From positions 141,008-205,007 of the forward strand of contig NZ_JAIQYY010000016.1 of the NCBI RefSeq assembly GCF_020181035.1: DNA of 64,000 nucleotides. Reading direction: 5' to 3'. The notes under the pieces are model-generated. The model did not search any database and had not been told where the DNA came from. It worked only from the letters and a program-made list of their open reading frames with translations. This document shows, in pieces, positions 7,866 to 15,326 of this stretch (position 1 is its first letter; every line of letters starts with the position of its first letter). The position numbers and the translations under genes were made by a program. This stretch comes from Streptomyces sp. CoH27. Lineage in GTDB: Bacteria; Actinomycetota; Actinomycetes; Streptomycetales; Streptomycetaceae.

Positions 7866-9037
7866 CAGGGGGTCTCTCCTTCGGTGAGCGGAAGATCGGC
7901 GCGTACCTCCCACAGCTGCCCCCGCGGTCCGGCCTCGAAGCGCCCGCCGAGCAGCGCGGCCCGCTCCCGCATCCCGGTCAGGCCGGAACCCGAGCCGGGG
8001 GCGCGGGAGCCGTCACCGGCCCGGTAGGCGTTGGTCACACGCACCCGCAAGGTGCCGTCGTCCTGCCGCAGTGCCACCTCGACGGGCCCCTCGGCCGCGT
8101 GCTTGAGGGCGTTGGTCAGCGACTCCTGCACGATCCGGTACGCGGCCAGCTCGACCGGCGCGGGCACCCGGCTGTGCCCGTCCGCCAGGCGGACGTCCAG
8201 GCCGTTGGCGCGGGCGCCCTTGACGAGCGTGGCCACTCCGTCGAGCGTCGGCGTCACGGCGGGCTCCACATCCCCGCTGCTGTCGCGGAGGATGCCGATC
8301 AGCCGCCGCATCTCGGCCAGCCCCTCGACGCTGTTCTCCCGGATGACGGCGAGGGCGTCCCGCGAGGTCTGCGGATCGTCCAGCGACAGCGCGGCCGTGG
8401 AGTGAATGGCGATCGCGGACAGGTGGTTGGCGACCATGTCGTGCAACTCCCGTGCCATCCGGGCCCGTTCGGCGGTGACCGCCTGGGTGCGGTCCATCTC
8501 GGCCAGCAGCGCGGTCTGTTCGGCGCGCAGCCGGGCCGCCTCGGCGGCGTCCCGGTGGTTGCGCACCACCCAGCCGGTCGCGGCCGGCGCGAACGAGAGG
8601 ATGCCGATGCCGACACCGATCAGCAGTGCGTGGGCGTCGCGGAGCAGGGCTGCCGGGACGACACCGCCGAGGACGGTGAGCATGCAGGTGATCCAGCAGA
8701 TCCGGCGGGCGGAGGCGAGGCTGCCGTACAGGACGGCCGCGTACACCAGGTCGGTGTACAGGATGACGGTGACGACGTTGCCCTGGGTGACCGTGTCCAG
8801 GGTCAGGGCGAGCGTGCCGATGAACAGGCCGACGCGCGGCGTTGAGCGGCGCAGCGGTTCGCAGGCCGCCGTCACCACCAGCGGCAGCAGCGGCGCCCAG
8901 GCCGGGTGCCACAGCACCAGCGGGTCGGCGACCACACGCGGATGGATCCCGAGCGCCCAGAGCACCATCCCGCCGAGCAGCCCGCCCACGGCGATGCGCA
9001 GGTCGTCGCGGTGGGGGCGGGAGAGCGCTCGTGCCAT
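7865..9037 (-). CDS. Sensor histidine kinase (HisKA_3 type)
   Basis: 390 residues. The N-terminal half has four to six hydrophobic membrane segments (for example GVGIGILSFAPAATGWVV) and no large extracellular domain. The dimerisation/phospho-acceptor motif is ARELHDMVANHLSAI, and the C-terminal ATPase domain has ESLTNALKHA and GSGLTGMRERAALLGG. This is the NarL-type partner of the downstream LuxR regulator. The ATG at 9037 is chosen because the membrane region begins shortly after it; the frame is open further upstream but low-complexity there. Confidence 0.93.
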   Translation of the reverse strand: MARALSRPHRDDLRIAVGGLLGGMVLWALGIHPRVVADPLVLWHPAWAPLLPLVVTAACEPLRRSTPRVGLFIGTLALTLDTVTQGNVVTVILYTDLVYAAVLYGSLASARRICWITCMLTVLGGVVPAALLRDAHALLIGVGIGILSFAPAATGWVVRNHRDAAEAARLRAEQTALLAEMDRTQAVTAERARMARELHDMVANHLSAIAIHSTAALSLDDPQTSRDALAVIRENSVEGLAEMRRLIGILRDSSGDVEPAVTPTLDGVATLVKGARANGLDVRLADGHSRVPAPVELAAYRIVQESLTNALKHAAEGPVEVALRQDDGTLRVRVTNAYRAGDGSRAPGSGSGLTGMRERAALLGGRFEAGPRGQLWEVRADLPLTEGETP

Positions 9038-9099
9038 GCCCCCATCCAACACGCTCGCCGCCGCGTCCGACTGCTCCTGCGGAAGGGTCCCGGACTGCG

Positions 9100-9207
9100 A
9101 CTTTCGCTTACGGCGACCTCGCCCGCGCCCACCGCGTGGATGCGGGCAAGCTCGTCGTCCTCGTCGCCGAGGTCGGGCACCGACGGGAGACCTACCGCCG
9201 CCTCTGA
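9100..9207 (+). pseudogene. RelE/ParE-family toxin C-terminal remnant
   Basis: An in-frame stretch ends with GKLVVLVAEVGHRRETYRRL and a stop. This matches the conserved C-terminal strand and helix of RelE/ParE toxins (LVVLVxxVGHRREVYR). No start codon with a ribosome-binding site and no N-terminal half can be found: upstream bases belong to the divergent kinase gene and its leader. No antitoxin gene is nearby. I read it as the tail of a deleted toxin-antitoxin module. Confidence 0.65.
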
Positions 9208-9253
9208 CCCGGTTGCCGAGGGTCGTACGCTGGCCCGGCGGTGAGGAGGGCGT

Positions 9254-9952
9254 ATGGGTGACAGGGTCGGGGCGGTGCTGGTCGTCGACGACGATGCGGC
9301 GATCCGGCGGTCGCTGGAGCGGGGGCTCAGGCTCAGCGGGTTCGGGGTGCGGACCGCCGCCGGCGGGGCCGAGGCGCTGGCGGCGATCGAGGACAGTCCG
9401 CCCGACGTGCTCGTCCTCGACGTCTCCATGCCCGGGATGAGCGGTATCGAGGTGTGCACGCGGCTGCGGGGCGAGGGGCGGGATCTGCCCGTGCTGATGC
9501 TGTCCGCGCTCGACGAGACCGCCGACCGGATCGCCGGGCTCCAGGCGGGCGGTGACGACTATCTGGTCAAGCCCTTCGCTTTGCAGGAGCTGGTGCTGCG
9601 GTTGCATGCCCTGCTGAGGCGCCGCCCGCCCGCCGGACGGGAGATGCTGCGGGTGGCGGGGCTGACCATCGATCCGGGCGCCCGTACCGCCGCGCGCGAC
9701 GGCGTCCCGCTGGAGCTGACCCGGCGCGAGTTCGAGCTGCTGGAGGTCCTCGCCCGTAACGCCGGGCTCGTCCTCACCCGCGACCAGCTGCTGGAACGGG
9801 TCTGGGGCTACGACTTCGACGTGCGCACCGACACCGTCGACACCTTCGTCAGCTACCTGCGGCGCAAACTGGAGGCGGAGCGACGCCCCCGGCTGATCCA
9901 CACCGTGCGGGGCGTCGGCTTCGTACTGAGAGAACCCCGGGACACACCGTGA
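9254..9952 (+). CDS. OmpR/PhoB-family response regulator
   Basis: 232 residues. The receiver domain has Asp56 in VLVLDVSMPGM, an N-terminal acidic triad (VVDDD) and Lys in YLVKPFA. The winged-helix effector domain has LTRREFELLEVLARN and DTFVSYLRRKLE, ending in HTVRGVGFVLR. The layout resembles actinobacterial MprA/TcrA-type regulators. It overlaps the following kinase gene by four bases (GTGA), so the two form one operon. Confidence 0.95.
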   Translation: MGDRVGAVLVVDDDAAIRRSLERGLRLSGFGVRTAAGGAEALAAIEDSPPDVLVLDVSMPGMSGIEVCTRLRGEGRDLPVLMLSALDETADRIAGLQAGGDDYLVKPFALQELVLRLHALLRRRPPAGREMLRVAGLTIDPGARTAARDGVPLELTRREFELLEVLARNAGLVLTRDQLLERVWGYDFDVRTDTVDTFVSYLRRKLEAERRPRLIHTVRGVGFVLREPRDTP

Positions 9953-11421
9953 GACTCTCCGCCCGTATCGGCCTCGCCGTCGGCTGCACCGTCCCGCTGC
10001 TGGTGCTGGCCGGCGGCTGGCTGCTGCTGCACCTGGTCGCCCAGGATCTGCGCCGGGCCGAGGACCAGCACCTGGGCCGGCGCGCGACCGCCGTCGCCCC
10101 GGACGCCCGAGCCCTGCTGCGGGCCGCCGCGAACGGCCGCCCCAAGGCCGCCGACACCCGCGAACGGCAGCTCTTCGACGCGGCCCTCGACGTCGGCGTA
10201 CGCGTCGTCGGCCCGGACGGGACCTTCAGCGGCGGCCCGCAGCCCGGACCCGCGGCGGCGCTGCCCGACCGCACATCCGGATTCGTCGCCGTACGCGCCG
10301 ACGGCCGCACCTGGCGGGCCCTGGCCCGGCCGGTGCACGCCGGTACGGTCACCGGCACGCTGTGGCTGTTCTCGCCCGACACCGCCGCCCGGGTCCAGAT
10401 CCCGCTCGTCCGCCGCCGGGTGATCGCCACCGCCCTGCTCGCGGCCCCCGTCTCCGGCCTGCTCGCCTGGGGCCTGGCCGCCGGGGCGAGCGCGCCGCTG
10501 CGCCGGCTCACCCGCCGTACCGCCGGACTCGACCCGCGCACCAGCGGCGCCCGGCTCGGGCAGTGGCGGACCGGAGTGGTCGAGGTCGACGAACTGGCGG
10601 CCACCGTACGCACCGTCCTCGCCCGCTACGACGAACAGGCCGCGCGCACCGCCGAGGCCCTGGACACCGCACGCTCCTTCTCCTCCGCCGCCGCCCACGA
10701 ACTGCGCACCCCGCTGATGAGCATGGGCACCAACCTCGACATCCTGGCCGGGCATCCGGACCTGCCCGCAGCCGAGCGCGCCGAGGTCGTGACCGACCTG
10801 CGCCACGAACACGCCCGGCTTCTGGGCCTGTTGGTGATGCTCCGGGAACTGGGGCGGGGCGATCTGGTGGAGGCGGAGGCGTTCCGGGCCGTCGACCTCG
10901 CCGACACCGCCGACGCGGCCGTGGCCGAGGCCCGGCATCGCGCCCCCGATGCCGAGATCACCCTGGACGCGGCACCCGGGCTCACCGTGCACGGCTGGGA
11001 GCCGGGACTGCGGCTCCTGCTGGACAACCTGCTGGCCAACGCCCTCGCCCACGGCCGGGACGCGCAGGGCCGGGCGGTGGTGCGGGTGGGGGTGACGGGC
11101 GGTGCCGGAGAGATGCTGGTGACGGTGGACGATCAGGGGCCCGGCGTTCCGGCCGACGCCCGCGCCCGGATCTTCGAGCGGTTCCAGCGGGGCCCGGACA
11201 GCGCGGGTTCCGGCCTCGGCCTCACCCTCGTCGCCCAGCAGGCGGCGCTGCACCGGGGGAGTGTCACCGTCACGGACGGGCCGGACGGCACCGGCGCCCG
11301 CTTCGTCGTACGGCTGCCCCGCGGCGGCGGCGAGCTGCCCGGCCCTCCCGGCCGGCGGGACTGGCTGATCGGTACAGCCGGGGCAAACCGGTCACAGAGT
11401 TTCCCCAAAGACCCTGCCTAG
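9949..11421 (+). CDS. Sensor histidine kinase (HisKA/HATPase)
   Basis: 490 residues. Two membrane segments (about residues 8-28 and 160-180) flank an extracytoplasmic sensor region of about 130 residues. A HAMP-like linker and the H-box SSAAAHELRTPLMSMGTN follow. The ATPase domain has LLLDNLLANALAHG, DDQGPGVP and GSGLGLTLVAQQ. It starts with GTG inside the stop of the OmpR regulator and is its partner. The signal is unknown; the next two genes encode small exported proteins that could be targets or ligands, which is only positional inference. Confidence 0.94.
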   Translation: MRLSARIGLAVGCTVPLLVLAGGWLLLHLVAQDLRRAEDQHLGRRATAVAPDARALLRAAANGRPKAADTRERQLFDAALDVGVRVVGPDGTFSGGPQPGPAAALPDRTSGFVAVRADGRTWRALARPVHAGTVTGTLWLFSPDTAARVQIPLVRRRVIATALLAAPVSGLLAWGLAAGASAPLRRLTRRTAGLDPRTSGARLGQWRTGVVEVDELAATVRTVLARYDEQAARTAEALDTARSFSSAAAHELRTPLMSMGTNLDILAGHPDLPAAERAEVVTDLRHEHARLLGLLVMLRELGRGDLVEAEAFRAVDLADTADAAVAEARHRAPDAEITLDAAPGLTVHGWEPGLRLLLDNLLANALAHGRDAQGRAVVRVGVTGGAGEMLVTVDDQGPGVPADARARIFERFQRGPDSAGSGLGLTLVAQQAALHRGSVTVTDGPDGTGARFVVRLPRGGGELPGPPGRRDWLIGTAGANRSQSFPKDPA

Positions 11422-11487
11422 CCTCCGGCACGGACGGACGGCCGACCGCGGCCGCCCGGAACCGAACGGAAGTGAACGGAGAGGCAG

Positions 11488-11898
11488 ATGTACGGACGAC
11501 GACGCACGCGCACGCTGCTCGCGGGGCTCGCCGTGACGGCCGTCCTGGCGGGCGGCGCGGCGGGGACGGCGGCCGCGGCCGACAGCACCCCCAAGCCGGC
11601 GCCCACCGGTGACGGGGCCCACGGGCTGTGCAAGCGGGTGCCGAAGATCGACCGCCGGATCGAGCGGGCCCTGAAGCGGCTGGAGGCGGGACCGGGCACG
11701 CGCGGCTCGATCGCCCGGCTGGAGAAGCGCGTCGACAACGCGAAGAAGGCGGGCCACACCGCGATCGCCACCTATCTCCAGGACCGGCTGAACTTCCGCA
11801 AGTCGCTGGTCACGAACTTGCAGCAGCGGCAGAAGGACCTCGCGGCCGTCTCCACCTGGTGCAAGGACAACGCCGCCGGCAAGGCGGCGGCGAGCTGA
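11488..11898 (+). CDS. Small exported protein, unknown function
   Basis: 136 residues with a Sec-type signal peptide (MYGRRRTRTLL, hydrophobic core, cleavage probably after TAAAA). The mature part is basic and helical (residues about 45-125, ERALKRLEAGPG and LEKRVDNAKKAG), with one cysteine near each end (GLCKR, STWCKD) that could pair. GGAGAGG lies upstream of the ATG. Its stop overlaps the start of the next gene, so the two are translationally coupled. I do not recognise a family. Confidence 0.8.
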   Translation: MYGRRRTRTLLAGLAVTAVLAGGAAGTAAAADSTPKPAPTGDGAHGLCKRVPKIDRRIERALKRLEAGPGTRGSIARLEKRVDNAKKAGHTAIATYLQDRLNFRKSLVTNLQQRQKDLAAVSTWCKDNAAGKAAAS

Positions 11899-12104
11899 TG
11901 CGGGCCCGGCACGCCGTGCTGCCGGCGGTGGCGCTGCTCGTGGCGCTCACCGCGGGCTGCGCGCACCACGACAGCGCGTCCCCGAAGGCTCCGGCCCCCT
12001 CCGGCACGCCCTCGGGATACGCGCAGATGCAGCAGAAGGTGAACGCGGCCGAGTCCGCCGCAGCAGCGGCCGACAGCGACGCGAAGAGCACGGCGGACCG
12101 GTGA
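11898..12104 (+). CDS. Small lipoprotein
   Basis: 68 residues. The N terminus MRARHAVLPAVALLVALTAG-C is a type II signal peptide with lipobox LTAGC, so the mature protein should be lipid-anchored at its Cys. The remainder is Ala/Ser-rich and short. The ATG overlaps the preceding stop (TGATG). Coupling with the exported protein before it suggests a joint role at the cell surface; function unknown. Confidence 0.78.
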   Translation: MRARHAVLPAVALLVALTAGCAHHDSASPKAPAPSGTPSGYAQMQQKVNAAESAAAAADSDAKSTADR

Positions 12105-12107
12105 CCC

Positions 12108-12143
12108 GGCGGGGAGCGCGGGTACTGCTCAGCGCTCCCCGCC
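12108..12143. terminator. Shared terminator between convergent genes
   Basis: The inverted repeat GGCGGGGAGCG (12108-12118) and CGCTCCCCGCC (12133-12143) forms an 11-bp stem with a 14-base loop. It lies after the lipoprotein stop and overlaps the 3' end of the convergent adenosyltransferase gene, so it can act in both directions. No U-tract is present, as is common in Streptomyces. Confidence 0.6.
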
Positions 12144-12701
12144 CGGCACCCACAGGACATCCCCGGTCTCCTGGTTGGCCGTCCGCGCCAAGATGAACAG
12201 CAGGTCGGACAGGCGGTTGAGGTAGGTGGCCGTCAGGGGGTTCATCGTGTCGGCGTGGGCCTCCAGGGCCACCCAGGTGGAGCGCTCGGCCCGGCGTACG
12301 ACCGTGCAGGCCTGGTGGAGCAGGGCCGCGCCCGGGGTGCCGCCGGGGAGGATGAAGGAGCGGAGCTTCTCCAGCCGCTCGTTGAAGCGGTCGCAGTCCG
12401 CCTCCAGCCGGTCGATGTAGAACTGCTCGACTCTGAGCGGCGGGAACTTCGGATTCTCCACCACCGGCGTCGACAGATCCGCGCCCACGTCGAACAGGTC
12501 GTTCTGGACGCGGGTGAGCACCTGGACGATCTCCGCCGCCAGGCCGCCCAGCGCGATCGCGGTGCCGATGACGGCGTTGGCCTCGTTGGCGTCCGCGTAG
12601 GCGGAGATGCGGAGGTCCGTCTTGGGCACCCGGCTCATGTCACCGAGGCTGGTGGTGCCCTGGTCGCCGGTCCGGGTGTAGATACGCGTCAGATTGACCA
12701 T
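12129..12701 (-). CDS. pduO: ATP:cob(I)alamin adenosyltransferase, PduO type
   Basis: 190 residues, the usual length. It transfers the adenosyl group of ATP to cob(I)alamin, making the coenzyme needed by acyl-CoA mutases. The N-terminal ATP loop reads RIYTRTGDQGTTSLGD, and the C-terminal signature is YLNRLSDLLFILARTAN. It begins 13 bases after the stop of the interrupted ABC permease gene, so it was probably the last gene of that operon. The same window encodes an adenosylcobalamin-dependent mutase (icmA) and its chaperone (meaB). Confidence 0.95.
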   Translation of the reverse strand: MVNLTRIYTRTGDQGTTSLGDMSRVPKTDLRISAYADANEANAVIGTAIALGGLAAEIVQVLTRVQNDLFDVGADLSTPVVENPKFPPLRVEQFYIDRLEADCDRFNERLEKLRSFILPGGTPGAALLHQACTVVRRAERSTWVALEAHADTMNPLTATYLNRLSDLLFILARTANQETGDVLWVPGGER

Positions 12702-12714
12702 GTGACCAGCCTAG

Positions 12715-12969
12715 TTACGCTCCGGCCGTCCGGAAGACCCGTGTGCCCACCGTCACCGCGAGCGCCGCGAAGCCGACGGCGACGAGGACGCCGTAGAGCA
12801 TGTGCGCGGTGGCGTAGTGGCCCACGTACGCGTCGCGTACCGCGTCGACCAGATAGCGGAACGGCACGAAGTGCGAGAGCACGTCCAGCCAGCCGGGGGC
12901 CAGGGTCATCGGGAGCATCAGGCCGGAAAGCAGCATCGACGGCATCGACACCATGTTGATCAGCGGGCT
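12715..12969 (-). pseudogene. ABC-2 permease, 3' part, split by insertion element
   Basis: The frame encodes SPLINMVSMPSMLLSGLMLP followed by DVLSHFVPFRYLVDAVRDAY and a final membrane helix, which is the C-terminal third of a DrrB-type ABC-2 permease. It has no start of its own; upstream the sequence changes to that of the TnpB element. The matching N-terminal piece lies on the other side of the element at 14800-15040 in the same orientation. The stop at 12715 is 13 bases from pduO. Confidence 0.82.
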
Positions 12970-13166
12970 CCTGCGGGGTTGGGAACTGCTGTCCGCCGAC
13001 TGCGGATGAGCACGTTCTGGGGTGCATGAGTGAGCGCCCTGGCCGCGGGACTCGCAATCCCTGAAGTTGAATGTGTGTTCGCCCATCGAATGCGTAACCT
13101 CTGCCGGTGGCGGTCGTTGGGTGTGGTGACGGGATGTTCGACTGACGCGGGGACGGGGGTGAGGGC

Positions 13167-14795
13167 ATGGGCGGACTGCGGGAGATGGCGGCGCCGTTCG
13201 TCGTCCTGGGGCCCTCCGGGGTGGCGGTCCGCACCCGGCTCAAGGACCTGACCGCCGAGGACGAGGAGGTATTGCGCCTGGTCGGTGATCTGCTCGGGAT
13301 CCTCGCCTGCCGCGACCTCAAAGCGCGGTGCGCGGCGGGGCTGGACCATGACAGCGAGCGGTGGGCCGAGCGTAAGCGTGTGCTGACGCGGGAGTCCTCC
13401 TCCCGGTGGGCCGGGTCGATCACGAAGGCCTCCCACGATCAGTGGGCGCTCGCCCGGCGTGGTCGGCTCGCCCACATCCACAGCCTGGAAGCCGGGATCG
13501 CCACGATCAAGCACCGCCTCTCCTTGCCGGTCGGGGAGAAGGGCTCGAAGAAGGCGCCGGGCGGTTACCGCAGCAGGCGGGAGTGGCACGCCAAAGCGCG
13601 CCGCCTGCACGTGCTGGCCGACCGGCTGGCTGCCGCGCGGGCGGAGTGGCGGGCCGGGGTCGTGCGGGTGGTGCGCGGCGGGAAGAGGCTGCTGAACACC
13701 CGCCACCACCTGGAAGCCGCCGATCTCAGCGAGGAGCGGTGGCGTGCGCGGTGGCAGGCCGAGCGCCGCTTCCTCGCGGCGGACGGCGAGTCCGGCAAGC
13801 GGTTCGGCAACGAGACCATCCGTGTCACCCCCGACGGCGAGGTGGGCATCAAGCTCCCGGCCCCTTTGGCGCACCTGGCCAACGCCCCGCACGGGCGGTA
13901 CGTGCTCGCCGCGAGGGTGGCGTTCGCACACCGGGGTGAGCAGTGGGCCGACCGCGTCGCAGCGAACCGGGCGGTCGCCTACCGCATCCACGAAGACACG
14001 ACGCGCGGCCGCTGGTACCTGACCGCGTCGTGGACGATTCCCCCGGTCAAGACCGTCCCCCTGGCGGCGGCCCGCGCGAACGGGCTGGTCGGCGTGGACA
14101 CCAACGCCGACCACCTCGCCGCCTGGCGCCTCGACACCCACGGCAACCCCGTCGGCGAGCCCCACCGGTTCTTCTTCGACCTGTCCGGCACCGCAGCCCA
14201 TCGCGACGCCCAGGTCCGCCACGCCCTGATCCGGCTGCTGCACTGGGCCAAACGCCACGGGCTGTCCATCGCGGTCGAGGACCTCGACTTCCAGGCGGAG
14301 AAGACCCGCGAGAAGCACGGCCGCCGCAAGAAGTTCCGCAAGCTGATCTCCGGCATGCCGGTGTCCAGGCTTCGGGCCCGGCTGGTGTCCATGGCGGCCG
14401 AACTCGGCATCCCCGTGATCGCCGTCGACCCCGCCTACACCTCCAAGTGGGGCGCCCAGCACTGGCAGAAACCTCTCACCACCAATACTCGCAAGACCAC
14501 CCGCCACGACGCTGCCGCCGTGGCGATCGGCAGGCGCGCCCTGGGGCACCCGATCCGGCGACGGACGGCACCGCCCCTGCACGACCGGAGTGATCGTGCA
14601 GGGCATCGGACCGTCCAGGCCAGACCGGGTTTCCCAGGGCGTGAGGGAAACCGCCCCCGCGTCCCCGGACCACGGACACGATCCGTGCGCGCCGGACGCG
14701 GAGCGAACGCGGTGGACCAGGACGCCCAACACCGTTCGGGACGTCCGGCTGAGCACGAGTCCTGGCAACAGGACTCACTCCCGCTCAGTCCCTAG
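13167..14795 (+). CDS. tnpB: TnpB-family RNA-guided nuclease, no zinc ribbon
   Basis: 542 residues. TnpB proteins are RuvC-like nucleases guided by an omega RNA from the element's right end. The three acidic RuvC residues are visible: Asp311 in GVDTNADHLA, Glu371 in IAVEDLDF and Asp448 in RHDAAAVAIG. The CxxC...CxxC zinc ribbon usual between RuvC-II and RuvC-III is absent: that stretch reads DPAYTSKWGAQHWQKPL. This is an actinobacterial subclade form, not a decayed copy, since the catalytic triad is intact. The ATG at 13167 follows GGGGGTGAGG. The last 80 or so codons overlap the probable omega RNA and are unlikely to be folded protein. Confidence 0.85.
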   Translation: MGGLREMAAPFVVLGPSGVAVRTRLKDLTAEDEEVLRLVGDLLGILACRDLKARCAAGLDHDSERWAERKRVLTRESSSRWAGSITKASHDQWALARRGRLAHIHSLEAGIATIKHRLSLPVGEKGSKKAPGGYRSRREWHAKARRLHVLADRLAAARAEWRAGVVRVVRGGKRLLNTRHHLEAADLSEERWRARWQAERRFLAADGESGKRFGNETIRVTPDGEVGIKLPAPLAHLANAPHGRYVLAARVAFAHRGEQWADRVAANRAVAYRIHEDTTRGRWYLTASWTIPPVKTVPLAAARANGLVGVDTNADHLAAWRLDTHGNPVGEPHRFFFDLSGTAAHRDAQVRHALIRLLHWAKRHGLSIAVEDLDFQAEKTREKHGRRKKFRKLISGMPVSRLRARLVSMAAELGIPVIAVDPAYTSKWGAQHWQKPLTTNTRKTTRHDAAAVAIGRRALGHPIRRRTAPPLHDRSDRAGHRTVQARPGFPGREGNRPRVPGPRTRSVRAGRGANAVDQDAQHRSGRPAEHESWQQDSLPLSP

Positions 14796-14799
14796 GAAC
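14560..14799 (+). ncRNA. Probable omega RNA (reRNA) of the TnpB element
   Basis: The tnpB 3' end is unusually rich in perfect hairpins. Four are CCCTGCACGA/TCGTGCAGGG (14575-14603), GGTTTCCC/GGGAAACC (14628-14652), CGCGTCC/GGACGCG (14658-14700) enclosing CACGGA/TCCGTG (14671-14687), and CTGAGC/GCTCAG (14749-14788) enclosing GAGTCCT/AGGACTC. This is where known omega RNAs lie. The guide would be the bases just beyond the right end, here permease sequence starting near 14800. The 5' end is not defined by the sequence. Confidence 0.6.
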
Positions 14800-15040
14800 G
14801 GTGCGGACCGTCATCCCCAGCGCGGACGACAGCGAGGCCAGGGAGAGGGCCAGCAGGGTGACGAAGGCGAAGCCGATCAGGATGCCGGCCAGGGGTGCGC
14901 GCAGGCCCATCACCAGCGCGGCCAGCACCAGCAGCACCGCCTGGAAGACGAAGACCGTGGCATCGCACAGCACCCGCCCGAGCAGGAGGGCGACCGGGTC
15001 CTCACGTACGCGAAGCGCGCATCCGACTCGCCCAAGCAGA
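14800..15040 (-). pseudogene. ABC-2 permease, central part, truncated on both sides
   Basis: The frame reads LLLGRVLCDATVFVFQAVLL through LSSALGMTVRT, two membrane helices typical of the middle of an ABC-2 permease. After VRT the frame enters the TnpB element and stops four residues later. On its 5' side homology ends at the DUF397 gene stop (15042), so the N-terminal third and any cognate ATPase gene are gone. Insertion and a separate deletion both seem to have occurred. Confidence 0.78.
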
Positions 15041-15041
15041 C

Positions 15042-15326
15042 TTAGTGGAACGTTCCGCTCTGGACGGCGGCGACGAACGCCGTCCAGGGGGCGGGGGCGA
15101 AGAGGAGAGCGGGGCGGTCGGGGGCCTTGCTGTCACGGACGGGGACGGCGGAGGGGATGGTGTCGGAGACTTCGAGGCAGGCGCCGCCGTCGGGGTTGCT
15201 GTAGCTGCTCTTGCGCCAGTGGGCGGTGGCCAGCAGGTCGTCGGAGACTTCGAGGCACTCGCCGCCGTCGGGGTTGCTGTAGCTGCTCTTGCGCCAGGTC
15301 ACGCCGCTCAGGTCGATGGATCGCAC
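15042..15326 (-). CDS. DUF397 protein with duplicated motif
   Basis: 94 residues. The DUF397 signature WRKSSYSNPDGG-CLEVSD occurs twice, at about residues 11-29 and 37-55, where most family members have one copy. The two DNA copies are nearly identical, pointing to a recent duplication. The tail (RPALLFAPAPWTAFVAAVQSG) is standard. The start overlaps the end of the XRE regulator gene by 19 bases, the usual Streptomyces pairing in which the small protein is thought to modulate the regulator. Confidence 0.93.
   Translation of the reverse strand: MRSIDLSGVTWRKSSYSNPDGGECLEVSDDLLATAHWRKSSYSNPDGGACLEVSDTIPSAVPVRDSKAPDRPALLFAPAPWTAFVAAVQSGTFH

Larger units (their letters stand above)
12961..14799 (+). 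mobile_element. TnpB-only IS605/IS1341-type element
   Basis: About 1.84 kb inserted in an ABC-2 permease gene whose two parts flank it. It carries tnpB but no tnpA, so mobility would need a Y1 transposase in trans. The right end has stacked hairpins, the last being CTGAGC (14749-14754) with GCTCAG (14783-14788) around GAGTCCT/AGGACTC. On the left the pentamer TTGAT (12956-12960) abuts the proposed boundary; TTGAT is the target motif of the related ISDra2. The ends are inferred from where permease homology stops and may be off by several bases. Confidence 0.7.

Noticed and set aside
13030..13166. Possible small gene at the left end of the TnpB element
   Set aside because: No ribosome-binding site and no protein-like features; more likely leader and left-end structure.
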